Shown here in pieces: positions 26,093-34,168 of a stretch of DNA of 64,000 nt (its first letter is position 1; every line of letters begins with the position of its first letter). A program made the translations under genes and the position numbers. Origin of the DNA: Algoriphagus terrigena DSM 22685 (GTDB lineage Bacteria > Bacteroidota > Bacteroidia > Cytophagales > Cyclobacteriaceae); NCBI RefSeq assembly GCF_000429445.1, contig NZ_AUBW01000015.1:62001-126000 (forward strand), in the 5' to 3' direction. The notes under the pieces were generated by a model that saw nothing but the letters and a program-made list of their open reading frames with translations, ran no database searches and had not been told where the DNA came from.

Positions 26093-26365
26093 TTTCACCA
26101 CAGAGTGCACTGAGAAATCAGCAGTTTCTTAGTCAAACCCTAAAATAAACTTCAATCTTAAAAGCTGAAAATGGTCTATTTGACTCGCAGAGAAAAGCTT
26201 TTGTGTTCAAGACAAAATCAGGTATAAATCGAAGTTGGATTCTGATATCCCAAAAAACTGTTTCAATGTATACCTGGCCATTAAATAATTTCATTCTTTA
26301 TGTCTTGGCAGCAAAAATCAATCTTTGTGTCCTCTCCATTTTCCTCCGCGAACTCCGTGGTTAAA
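26093..26365. repeat. Gap flanked by inverted ACCACAGAG-type repeats
   Basis: The 281-nt gap between mnmA and the pseudouridine synthase has no gene. It begins with TTTCACCACAGAGTGCACTG (continuing to about 26118) and ends, in inverse orientation at 26339-26365, with a related copy (minus strand: TTTAACCACGGAGTTCGCGG...). About 20 of 26 positions agree. The roughly 220 nt between are AT-rich and contain no ORF. The layout resembles a small non-autonomous element or paired REP-like units. Confidence 0.55.
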
Positions 26366-26372
26366 AATCCCC

Positions 26373-27089
26373 ATGCTAGACATCCTCTTTGAAGACGAAA
26401 ATCTGATCATCATCGACAAGCCTGCCGGGCTGTTGGTTCACCGAACCAGACAGGCGTTTGGGGAAGATGAAAACGCCCTGATCCAACTTCGCGACCAGAT
26501 CGGATCCTGGGTTTCTCCCGTCCATCGCCTGGATCGCGCGACGAGCGGTACACTGCTTTTTGCAAAAAAAGAAGAAGCCCTACCAGCCCTCAAAGCCAAA
26601 TTCATGGATAGAACCGTGGAAAAGACGTATCTGTGCATTGTCCGTGGAATCCCAGCGATCAAAGAAGATCTGATCGATCATCCACTGACCAGCGAGCGAT
26701 CTTCCAAACTTCAGGAAGCCCAGACTCGCTACAAAGTAATCGCCGAGTCCGAGATTCCTTTCAACTCCACCGGCCGCTACCCGACCAGTCGCTACGCCAT
26801 GTTGGAGGTCGATCTGCTCACCGGCAGAACTCATCAGATCCGCCGACACCTGGCTCATATCCGCCATTACATTGTCGGGGATAAAAAACATGGAGACAAC
26901 AAGCAAAACATCTTTTTTGAGAAGCAATTTGGGCTGACCAATCTCTTGCTCCACTCTTGGAAGATGGGCTTCACCCATCCGCTGACGACAGAAAAAATCG
27001 ACGTCACCTGCCCTGTTCCACAGCATTTCCGCAAAATCATGACTGATTTAAACTGGGAACCGGGTGAAATTTTGATAGCTGGGAACTGA
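26373..27089 (+). CDS. truC: RluA-family pseudouridine synthase, TruC-like
   Basis: A 238-residue enzyme isomerising uridine to pseudouridine in RNA. The catalytic motif HRLDRATSG holds Asp54. Other family segments: IIIDKPAGLLVHRT near the start, TGRTHQIRRHLAHI, and VGDKKHGDNKQN. The pattern GRYPTSRYAMLEVDLLTGRTHQ and the overall length match TruC, which modifies U65 of tRNA; other RluA relatives remain possible. The start at 26373 gives MLDILFEDENLIIIDKPAG, aligning with the TruC start; upstream in-frame codons from 26325 lie in the repeat and are not used. Confidence 0.88.
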   Translation: MLDILFEDENLIIIDKPAGLLVHRTRQAFGEDENALIQLRDQIGSWVSPVHRLDRATSGTLLFAKKEEALPALKAKFMDRTVEKTYLCIVRGIPAIKEDLIDHPLTSERSSKLQEAQTRYKVIAESEIPFNSTGRYPTSRYAMLEVDLLTGRTHQIRRHLAHIRHYIVGDKKHGDNKQNIFFEKQFGLTNLLLHSWKMGFTHPLTTEKIDVTCPVPQHFRKIMTDLNWEPGEILIAGN

Positions 27090-27137
27090 TATCAAGTTTT
27101 TCGGCTAATTTTCGCATCGATAAAAATTACCCTATAC

Positions 27138-28601
27138 ATGAAAAAACTGATTTTATCCATCGGCCTTTCGGTCGTGGCAGGTTCGTTGGCTTTTGCTCAA
27201 AAGAAGCAAATAGAGAAGCACTTCGACGAAAAAGAAGCGATCTCTGAATTTACCTATTTGGCTTCAGACGAGCTGATGGGACGCGATCCAGCCAGACCGG
27301 AGATGAAACTTGCCTATACTTTTATCGCAGATCAACTCAAAAAAGCAGGTGCCAAGACGCTGGAAGGTGCTGACGGATACTATCAAAACATCCCTTTCCG
27401 ACTCTCCTCGCCTCCCAAATCAGGAACCGTGAAGATCGGAGACACCGAATTCTCGCAGGGTAAAAATCTGCTGGTACTCGACGGAAAGTCATTTTCGGGA
27501 AGCTATGAACTGGTAGACGTAGGCTTTGGCCTGGAGGAAGATTTTGCCGGAAAGGACCTGAAGGGAAAGATCGCCGTGACCAATGTCGGTGCTCCCAACA
27601 AACTCAACCCCAACCAACTCTTTTCGGAAGGAAGAGCTAAAGCCACCCGTGCAAAAGATGCCGGTGCGGTCGCGCTGATCGAACGCTTCAACATTCCTTC
27701 AGTTCCATGGCAGATGGTTTCAGGTTTTCTCAACCGCCCACAGATGAGCGTAGACCAGGGAGCAGCCAGCGATCTGCCCTATCTCTGGGTCGAGGATGTG
27801 AAAAATCAGTTGGTCGGTGACAATCTCAAAACCGCCAATGTCGCTGTAGAAGGAAAGGTCAACACTCCTGTAGAAGGAAAAAACGTCGTTGCCTGGATCG
27901 AAGGAACCGATCCTGAACTGAAAAAAGAATACATCCTGCTCTCCGCGCACTACGACCACGTCGGTGTAGGACAGCCTGACGCAGCCGGTGACTCGATCTT
28001 CAACGGCGCGAGAGACAATGCCGTCGGTACCGTGGCGGTGCTCAATGCTGCGAAGTATTTTGCAGAAAACCCTCCAAAAAGATCAATCCTTGTTGCCCTT
28101 TGGACTGCTGAGGAAAAAGGACTTTTGGGAAGCGGGTACTTCGCAAACAATCCTTTGGTACCGCTCAATCAGATCATCTATAACCTCAATATCGACAATG
28201 CCGGATACAACGACACCTCCATCATCACGGTGATTGGTCTGGGCAGAACGAGCGCTGACTTCCTGATCGAGGAGGCTGTTGCCGAGTTTGGCATCACCGC
28301 CAAAGCCGATCCATCTCCTGAGCAGGGACTGTATGACCGATCGGACAACGTTAACTTTGCCAGAAAGGGAATCCCTGCTCCGAGCTTCACACTGGGATTT
28401 ACGGCATTCGATGACGAGATCAACAAGTATTACCACAAGGCGGCCGATGAAGTTGAAAGCTTCGATCTAGCGTACGCCCAACTCTACTGGAAGTCCTACA
28501 TTTTGTCCGCAGAAAAGGTCGCCAATTGGGCAGAAAGGCCGACTTGGATAGCCGGGGACAAATACGAAGAGATTGGCAAAGAACTCTACGGGACGAAATA
28601 A
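27138..28601 (+). CDS. M28-family zinc aminopeptidase with PA domain
   Basis: A 487-residue exported peptidase with a signal peptide (about 1-20, ending LAFAQ). A protease-associated domain covers about 110-235. The catalytic M28 domain has His271 (SAHYDHVG), bridging Asp293 (NGARDNAVG), Glu325/Glu326 (WTAEEKG), and Asp353 (NIDNAG) as likely zinc ligands or catalytic base, with a later His around FYHKA-type NKYYHKAADE. Members remove N-terminal residues from peptides in the periplasm. It stands alone and is followed by a strong terminator. Confidence 0.93.
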   Translation: MKKLILSIGLSVVAGSLAFAQKKQIEKHFDEKEAISEFTYLASDELMGRDPARPEMKLAYTFIADQLKKAGAKTLEGADGYYQNIPFRLSSPPKSGTVKIGDTEFSQGKNLLVLDGKSFSGSYELVDVGFGLEEDFAGKDLKGKIAVTNVGAPNKLNPNQLFSEGRAKATRAKDAGAVALIERFNIPSVPWQMVSGFLNRPQMSVDQGAASDLPYLWVEDVKNQLVGDNLKTANVAVEGKVNTPVEGKNVVAWIEGTDPELKKEYILLSAHYDHVGVGQPDAAGDSIFNGARDNAVGTVAVLNAAKYFAENPPKRSILVALWTAEEKGLLGSGYFANNPLVPLNQIIYNLNIDNAGYNDTSIITVIGLGRTSADFLIEEAVAEFGITAKADPSPEQGLYDRSDNVNFARKGIPAPSFTLGFTAFDDEINKYYHKAADEVESFDLAYAQLYWKSYILSAEKVANWAERPTWIAGDKYEEIGKELYGTK

Positions 28602-28666
28602 AAAAGTCCAGAACCCAAGTAGCTGAATCATGATTTCAGCGCTAGGACTTATCATATCAACTCCCC

Positions 28667-28702
28667 AAGAAAGCGTGCCAGAAACGGCGCGCTTTCTTTT
28701 TT
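28667..28702 (+). terminator. Rho-independent terminator after the M28 peptidase
   Basis: Stem AAGAAAGCGTGCC (28667-28679) pairs with GGCGCGCTTTCTT (28686-28698) with one G-T wobble, 6-nt loop, followed by a T-run. Confidence 0.88.
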
Positions 28703-28843
28703 GTTTCCAATCTTAGTCCAGGAGAAAGATTGGCGCTCAGCTGGTTTTTCGCAATACGTCGTCTGATTCCAGAATTCCTATACACAAAATCCGATTCCAC
28801 ACCGATTCCGAATAGAGGTGAAATGAATCCCAAATCCTTCCAA

Positions 28844-28875
28844 TTTCCATCTCCCCATGGAAAGCATTATTTTTG
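28844..28875 (+). promoter_or_regulatory. Putative promoter of hrpB
   Basis: TTTC at 28844-28847 (one mismatch to TTTG), 20-nt spacer, and a perfect TATTTTTG at 28868-28875. The -7 box lies inside the first codons if translation started at 28857, so it favours the ATG at 28881, 5 nt downstream. Confidence 0.5.
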
Positions 28876-28880
28876 TCTCG

Positions 28881-31370
28881 ATGTCCGAATTCAATCCTTT
28901 TTCATTTGATCTCCCCGTTGCGGAGATTATCCCCCAAGTCAAAAATCACTTTCAGCAAGCGAACAGCCTGATTATCCAAGCGCCTCCCGGCGCCGGGAAA
29001 AGCACCCTCTTGCCTCTGGCTTTGCTGGATGAACCATGGCTCGCCGGTAAGAAGATCATCATGCTCGAGCCACGCAGGTTGGCGACCAAGAGCATTGCGC
29101 AGCGGATGGCGAGCATGATCGGCGAAAACACCGGCGATACGGTCGGCTATCGGATTCGCTTTGAGGCGGCGATCTCTGTCAAGACCAGATTGGAAGTCAT
29201 CACTGAGGGTATCCTGACCCGGATGATGCACTCGGACAATGAACTGAAGGACGTCGGCTTGGTGATCTTTGACGAATTTCACGAGCGAAATCTCCATTCT
29301 GAGGTTGCTTTGGCGCTTTGCCGGGAAGTCCAGCAGGTGCTAAGGCCTGATCTGCGGATTCTCCTGATGTCCGCCACCATCGATGCAGAGCAGCTGTCGG
29401 GGCTTTTGGGTGCCAAAGTGATCCAAAGCGAAGGCCGTCAGTATCCAGTTGAGGTCAATTACTTGCATGAAGCGGATGAATATGCGATTGGCGAGGACGC
29501 AGCACGGCAGATTATTCCTTTGACCAAGAAACATGACGGCGATTTTCTGGTTTTTCTTCCCGGTCAAGGAGAGATCAAGAAGGCCGAGGAGATCCTTCGC
29601 CGGGCGCTTCCTGAAGATCTGGTCGTGCCGCTTTATGGACAGCTTTCTCCAACCGAGCAAAACCGGGCTATCCTTCCACACCCTTCCGGAAAGCGAAAAA
29701 TCGTCCTCTCTACGGACATCGCTGAGACGTCTCTGACCATCGAGGGTGTCAAGGTCGTCGTGGACTCCGGCTTCGCTAAGTCGAATCGTTTTGATCCGAG
29801 ATCTGGACTTTCAAGGTTGGTTTTGCATCGCATCAGCAAGGACTCCGCCGATCAGCGAAGTGGTCGTGCCGGAAGATTGACTGCCGGTCATTCGTATCGT
29901 CTTTGGTCAAAGGCCACTCAGGCTCAATTAGCGGAATATCGCATTCCCGAGCTAATGGAGGCTGATTTGACGGCGTTGGTTTTGGATATGAAAGCTTGGG
30001 GAAAGCAGGATATCAGATCCATGACTTGGCTCACGCCGCCTCCTGCGGGCACCTTGGCGCTGGCAGAAAAAACGCTGGAGGCACTCGACGCGCTGGCGCA
30101 GGGAAATCTGACCGAACATGGCCGGGAAATCCATCAGGTTCCGTGTCATCCGCGGATAGCCCACATGCTGATCTATGCCAAGAAGGTCAACCAGCTCGGG
30201 TTGGCCACGGACGTCGCGGCAGTTTTGGAGGAACGGGATCCGCTTCCACCTGACGCTGGGGTAGATCTCAATCTGAGAATCGAGGTCTTACGCAGATTCC
30301 GGGGTCGTGGAGTCGACATGTCCAGAATCAAAAAAATCGAAAAGATAGCTGCCCAGTATCGAAGGATGTTTAAGACGGACCCGCAAAACAGCCCCGTTGA
30401 TCCCTGGCAGACAGGCCTCTTGCTGGCCTATGCTTACCCTGAGCGAATCGCCGCTGCCCGACCGGGAAACAATGCCCAGTTTCAACTGGCAAACGGGAAG
30501 ATCGCTCAAATCGGGCATAGGGACGATCTGGCTCACGAAGCCTGGCTTGCCGTAGCTCACGTGGATGCGCGGGAAGGCATGGGCAAGATCTGGATGGCTG
30601 CTCCAATCAATCCCAAGGATCTGGCACCGATGCTGAAGACCAAGGAAGTACTGAAGTGGGATCGGAAAAAAGGAGGTTTGCAGGCGCACTCGGAGATCCG
30701 GATTGGGTCGATTGTCCTCGGAACTCGTCCCTTGGCGAAGTACGCATCGGGAGATGTGACGGAGGCGATCCTGGAAGCAATCCGTGAAGAAGGTGAGCTG
30801 CTTTTGGATTTCAACGAGGCTGTTGAGCAATTGATCTTGCGGGTGCAATGCCTCAAAACATGGAATCCGGACCAAGATTGGCCGGACTGGTCCATTCCTG
30901 CACTTTGCGAAAAGCCCGAAGACTGGATCGCTCCATATCTTCAAAACATCACCAAAAACGAGGATTTCAAGAAATTGAATTTGGTTCAGATACTGTCTGG
31001 TAGTTTGGATTTTGAAAGCCAGAAGCTGTTGGAGCAGCTCGCACCAGCTGCGATCGGTGTGCCTTCAGGAAGTAAGATCAACTTGGAGTATCGGTCAGAA
31101 GGCCAGATTCCCCTCCTTTCGGTCCGCTTGCAGGAACTTTTTGGCTTGCTCGAAACTCCCAGGATAAACGGCGGAAAAACCCCGGTATTAATCGAGCTAC
31201 TTTCCCCCGGATACAAGCCGGTGCAGCTCACCCAAGACCTCAAAAGCTTCTGGGCCAACGGCTATTTCGAAGTAAAAAAAGAATTGAAACGCCGCTACCC
31301 CAAGCATGAGTGGCCGGAAGACCCTGTTGGAGCCGAAGCGGTCAGAGGCGTGAAAAGAAGAGAAAGATAA
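28881..31370 (+). CDS. hrpB: ATP-dependent helicase HrpB
   Basis: An 829-residue DEAH-box helicase. Motif I is APPGAGKST, motif II DEFH (FDEFHERN), motif III SAT (LLMSATID) and motif VI QRSGRAGR, followed by the helicase-associated and HrpB C-terminal domains (VRGVKRRER end). In E. coli HrpB is a DEAH helicase of uncertain cellular role. The start at 28881 (MSEFNPFSFDLPVAEI) is preferred over an in-frame ATG at 28857, because a near-consensus promoter overlaps the latter's codons. It converges with dnaB at a shared terminator. Confidence 0.93.
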   Translation: MSEFNPFSFDLPVAEIIPQVKNHFQQANSLIIQAPPGAGKSTLLPLALLDEPWLAGKKIIMLEPRRLATKSIAQRMASMIGENTGDTVGYRIRFEAAISVKTRLEVITEGILTRMMHSDNELKDVGLVIFDEFHERNLHSEVALALCREVQQVLRPDLRILLMSATIDAEQLSGLLGAKVIQSEGRQYPVEVNYLHEADEYAIGEDAARQIIPLTKKHDGDFLVFLPGQGEIKKAEEILRRALPEDLVVPLYGQLSPTEQNRAILPHPSGKRKIVLSTDIAETSLTIEGVKVVVDSGFAKSNRFDPRSGLSRLVLHRISKDSADQRSGRAGRLTAGHSYRLWSKATQAQLAEYRIPELMEADLTALVLDMKAWGKQDIRSMTWLTPPPAGTLALAEKTLEALDALAQGNLTEHGREIHQVPCHPRIAHMLIYAKKVNQLGLATDVAAVLEERDPLPPDAGVDLNLRIEVLRRFRGRGVDMSRIKKIEKIAAQYRRMFKTDPQNSPVDPWQTGLLLAYAYPERIAAARPGNNAQFQLANGKIAQIGHRDDLAHEAWLAVAHVDAREGMGKIWMAAPINPKDLAPMLKTKEVLKWDRKKGGLQAHSEIRIGSIVLGTRPLAKYASGDVTEAILEAIREEGELLLDFNEAVEQLILRVQCLKTWNPDQDWPDWSIPALCEKPEDWIAPYLQNITKNEDFKKLNLVQILSGSLDFESQKLLEQLAPAAIGVPSGSKINLEYRSEGQIPLLSVRLQELFGLLETPRINGGKTPVLIELLSPGYKPVQLTQDLKSFWANGYFEVKKELKRRYPKHEWPEDPVGAEAVRGVKRRER

Positions 31371-31410
31371 CCGACAAATACGATCTAGACAGTCAGCAAC
31401 ACTGATAACA

Positions 31411-31445
31411 AAAAACCCGATTTAGAGTCTAAATCGGGCTTTTTG
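31411..31445. terminator. Bidirectional terminator between hrpB and dnaB
   Basis: Stem CCCGATTTAG (31416-31425) / CTAAATCGGG (31429-31438), 3-nt loop, A-run on the left and T-run on the right, so it can serve both convergent genes. Confidence 0.88.
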
Positions 31446-31453
31446 AGATCTTC

Positions 31454-33037
31454 TTAAAAACCAACCGGTCCGTTGTCACTGTTGAATACATCGTCGATGC
31501 TGTCCTCGTTGGCCTTGCTGGTGAGCTTGATCGTCTGACCACTGTCAAAAGCCGATGTACCCGAAGCGCTGGACGTAAACTTATGCGAATAAGATACTTC
31601 GGGAGACTGGCTTGATGGGTAATTGATACCGGAATCCAAGTCGGTAAACTTGGTGTACTTGCCGATAAAGCGAAGCTTCACATTCTCAAGCGAACCGTTT
31701 CGGTGTTTGGCGATGATGACTTCGCCCACTCCAGCTGTGGAGTTATTGTCCTCATCCTGTGTGATCCCATAGTATTCCGGACGATAGAGAAACATTACCA
31801 TATCGGCATCTTGCTCGATCGCTCCGGATTCCCTGAGATCGGATAGCTGCGGACGCTTGTCTCCGCCCCTGGTTTCCACCGCTCGGGAGAGCTGCGAAAG
31901 TGCAATCACCGGAATCATGAGCTCTTTGGCGATCTTCTTCAAGGCTCTGGAAATACTCGCAATCTCCTGCTCCCGGTTTCCTCCTCCGCCGCTTTTTGAA
32001 TCACCGGACATCAACTGAAGGTAATCGACCACGACCATCTGGATGTCGTGCTGGGCTTTCAATTTTCGGCATTTTGCCCGCAATTCGAGAATTGACAAAG
32101 CTGGCGTGTCATCCACAAAAAGCGGTGCCTTGGAAAGTTTCGCAGTCTTGTGAACCAACTGCGCCCATTCGTGATCAGCAAGGGAGCCTTTTTTGATCTT
32201 TTCTGAATCCAGTTCAGCTTCGGACGAGATCAGACGGTTGACCAGCTGAACGGAGGACATTTCAAGGGAAAAAATCGCGACCGGACGGTTGTGGTCGACG
32301 GCTGCATTTCGCAGGACAGAAAGTACAAAGGCCGTCTTCCCCATCGCAGGACGGGCAGCAATGATGACCAAATCGGCCTTTTGCCAGCCTGAAGTGACAC
32401 GATCCAGAGCCGTCAATCCAGATGGAACCCCAGTCAAACCATCTTTCTGCAGCTTTCTGGCTTCCAGTTCGATGATTGCTTCCCGCATGATGGAGCGCAT
32501 ATCGGAATAGTTTTTCCGGATGTTCTTTTCAGAAATCTCGAAAAGCGACTGCTCCATCTTGTCCAGCAGTTCAAACACGTCAGTGGTGTCCTCGTAGGCG
32601 TCTTTTTGGATCTCTCCTGAGATACGGATCAGCTCCCGCTTGATGGACTGCTCGGTGATGATCCGCGCATGAAATTCAATATTGGCGGCCGAAGCTACCT
32701 TTGAGGTCAATTCTGTGACGTAGAAAGCGCCTCCTGCGATCTCCAAAGCGCCGTTTTTCCGGAGCTGCGTGGAGACCGTCAACAGGTCAATCGGCTGGCT
32801 TTCGGAGAAAAGATCGAGAATAGCCTGAAAAATCACCTTGTGCGAATCCTTGTAGAAGCTCTCTACCTTCAGGATGTCGATCACGTTGGTGAGGGCGTCT
32901 TTTTCAAGCATCAAAGCACCAAGAACAGCTTCCTCCAGTTCGACAGCCTGGGGCGGAACTTTGCCCAGAAAGTTGGTTGGATTTTCAAAACCGGGTTTCT
33001 TTCGGAAGACTCTTGGTTGGTTGGTATTTTCGGTCAT
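31454..33037 (-). CDS. dnaB: Replicative DNA helicase DnaB
   Basis: A 527-residue hexameric helicase that unwinds DNA at the replication fork. The N-terminal domain (about 28-130) contains PPQAVELEEAVLGALML; the RecA-like domain has Walker A ARPAMGKT, Walker B with VVVDYLQLM, and SRAVETRGGDKRPQLSDLRE. The Ser/Gly-rich C-terminal tail (about 465-527) is an extension typical of Bacteroidota. No intein is inserted. The start at 33037 (MTENTNQ) is chosen; an ATG 27 nt upstream is possible. A TACATTTG box (33042-33049, minus strand) lies only 4 nt before this ATG. Confidence 0.96.
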   Translation of the reverse strand: MTENTNQPRVFRKKPGFENPTNFLGKVPPQAVELEEAVLGALMLEKDALTNVIDILKVESFYKDSHKVIFQAILDLFSESQPIDLLTVSTQLRKNGALEIAGGAFYVTELTSKVASAANIEFHARIITEQSIKRELIRISGEIQKDAYEDTTDVFELLDKMEQSLFEISEKNIRKNYSDMRSIMREAIIELEARKLQKDGLTGVPSGLTALDRVTSGWQKADLVIIAARPAMGKTAFVLSVLRNAAVDHNRPVAIFSLEMSSVQLVNRLISSEAELDSEKIKKGSLADHEWAQLVHKTAKLSKAPLFVDDTPALSILELRAKCRKLKAQHDIQMVVVDYLQLMSGDSKSGGGGNREQEIASISRALKKIAKELMIPVIALSQLSRAVETRGGDKRPQLSDLRESGAIEQDADMVMFLYRPEYYGITQDEDNNSTAGVGEVIIAKHRNGSLENVKLRFIGKYTKFTDLDSGINYPSSQSPEVSYSHKFTSSASGTSAFDSGQTIKLTSKANEDSIDDVFNSDNGPVGF

Positions 33038-33137
33038 GGAACAAATGTATCGGCTGAAAGGCAAGAGTTTTGAACAAGTTTTACAATACTTATCAACATG
33101 TCACTCTCCGCAGCAATCAAGCCTTTTAGGTTAATTT

Positions 33138-33821
33138 TTACTTGTAATAAACTCCGTTTCGGTAGCCTCTAAACATGGAGCATAGCATCCCCCAACTAGA
33201 GTGCCAGAGGATTTCCGAAAGTGGGATTCCGAGAATTTTCGATCCCAGATAGGTTTCGTCGAGCATCCCATAGGTATCCCAAAAATGTGGAAACAGGACC
33301 TGAAACGTGATGTAATAGATCACGATGGTGATCACCATGACCGCTCCGCCGGAAATCAGCGAAAGCCCGATCAGATCGGGTCGCTGGATCCACACATAGA
33401 TCGACAGCGTCAAGAAAGTCAAAAACGTCGTGTAGCCGGAATGAATCTTCAGGACAAAGGTAAAGAAAGTCAGACTCGCGCATCCGAGTAGCCAGAGGAA
33501 GAAGAAATCCCGGTTTTTGGCGGGAGTCTGTCGATCATAGTCGATCTCCCGTCTGGTAAACGAAGAATGGATGTATCCCCCCACTCCAAACATGGCGAAG
33601 CCGATGATGAAATCCTCGATCCCGATGATCCCCACCCCAAACAGTGTAGGCGGTCGCCAATAGTCGTAGAAATACCAAACCTCAGCCACCACACCCATCA
33701 ATCCGCCGATCGCTCCGACCTTGATCATTCCGCTTTTCCACGGATTATTGACAAAGACGACCAGCCAAGCCAGCATGTACAGCAACGAAAGAATCAGGTA
33801 GGCAAACTTGTCGTCAAGCAT
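33138..33821 (-). CDS. Lycopene-cyclase-domain-like membrane protein
   Basis: A 227-residue protein with about seven hydrophobic segments. The start at 33821 gives MLDDKFAYLILSLLYMLAWL, matching the short soluble start seen in lycopene-cyclase-domain proteins; ATGs at 33836 and 33869 are alternatives. Two internal motifs resemble the CrtYcd/CarR cyclase repeat: GIIGIEDFIIGFAMFG (acidic residue in a helix, compare PxEE) and LGIPLSEILWHSSWG. The acidic residue after the helix turn is where PVEE occurs in true cyclases, but the full PxEE is absent, and no other carotenoid gene is nearby. A divergent cyclase or a related membrane protein of unknown function; low certainty on activity. Confidence 0.6.
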   Translation of the reverse strand: MLDDKFAYLILSLLYMLAWLVVFVNNPWKSGMIKVGAIGGLMGVVAEVWYFYDYWRPPTLFGVGIIGIEDFIIGFAMFGVGGYIHSSFTRREIDYDRQTPAKNRDFFFLWLLGCASLTFFTFVLKIHSGYTTFLTFLTLSIYVWIQRPDLIGLSLISGGAVMVITIVIYYITFQVLFPHFWDTYGMLDETYLGSKILGIPLSEILWHSSWGMLCSMFRGYRNGVYYK

Positions 33822-33960
33822 GGATTCTAAAATCATTTGCCGAAAATAGCCAAAAACCCAGCCGCTCAAAAAAACTCGAAAATGAAAAAAGATTAGCCCC
33901 TGACCAGCCGCATTTTATTTTTAAGTTTGGCGGGTAAAGCTTACCCCACACTTTTCCAAT

Positions 33961-34140
33961 ATGAAATCGAGCATGACGAAGAACGTCACACACTGGGATG
34001 ATTCCCATCCATGCGAGATTCCATGTGACCATTGAAAATCAATTATAAACACATGAAATCGAGTATGATAAAAGCATAACTCAGCGAGATCGTTATTAAC
34101 TAAGCGAGATTCTCCCGAAGAAAGATCGGGGCAGGCTATA
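33961..34140. repeat. Composite intergenic repeat (copy 1) in the gap before mpl
   Basis: The 347-nt gap 33822-34168 holds no gene. ATGAAATCGAGCATG (33961-33975) recurs as ATGAAATCGAGTATG (34053-34067). Further words are ATTATAAACACATGAAAT (34042-34059), GCGAGATTCTCCCGAA (34104-34119) and GGCAGGCTAT (34130-34139). The same words in part reappear at 53265-53404, defining a dispersed family. Confidence 0.65.
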
Positions 34141-34168
34141 TGTCCTTTAAAAAGCAATTAATAATCCT

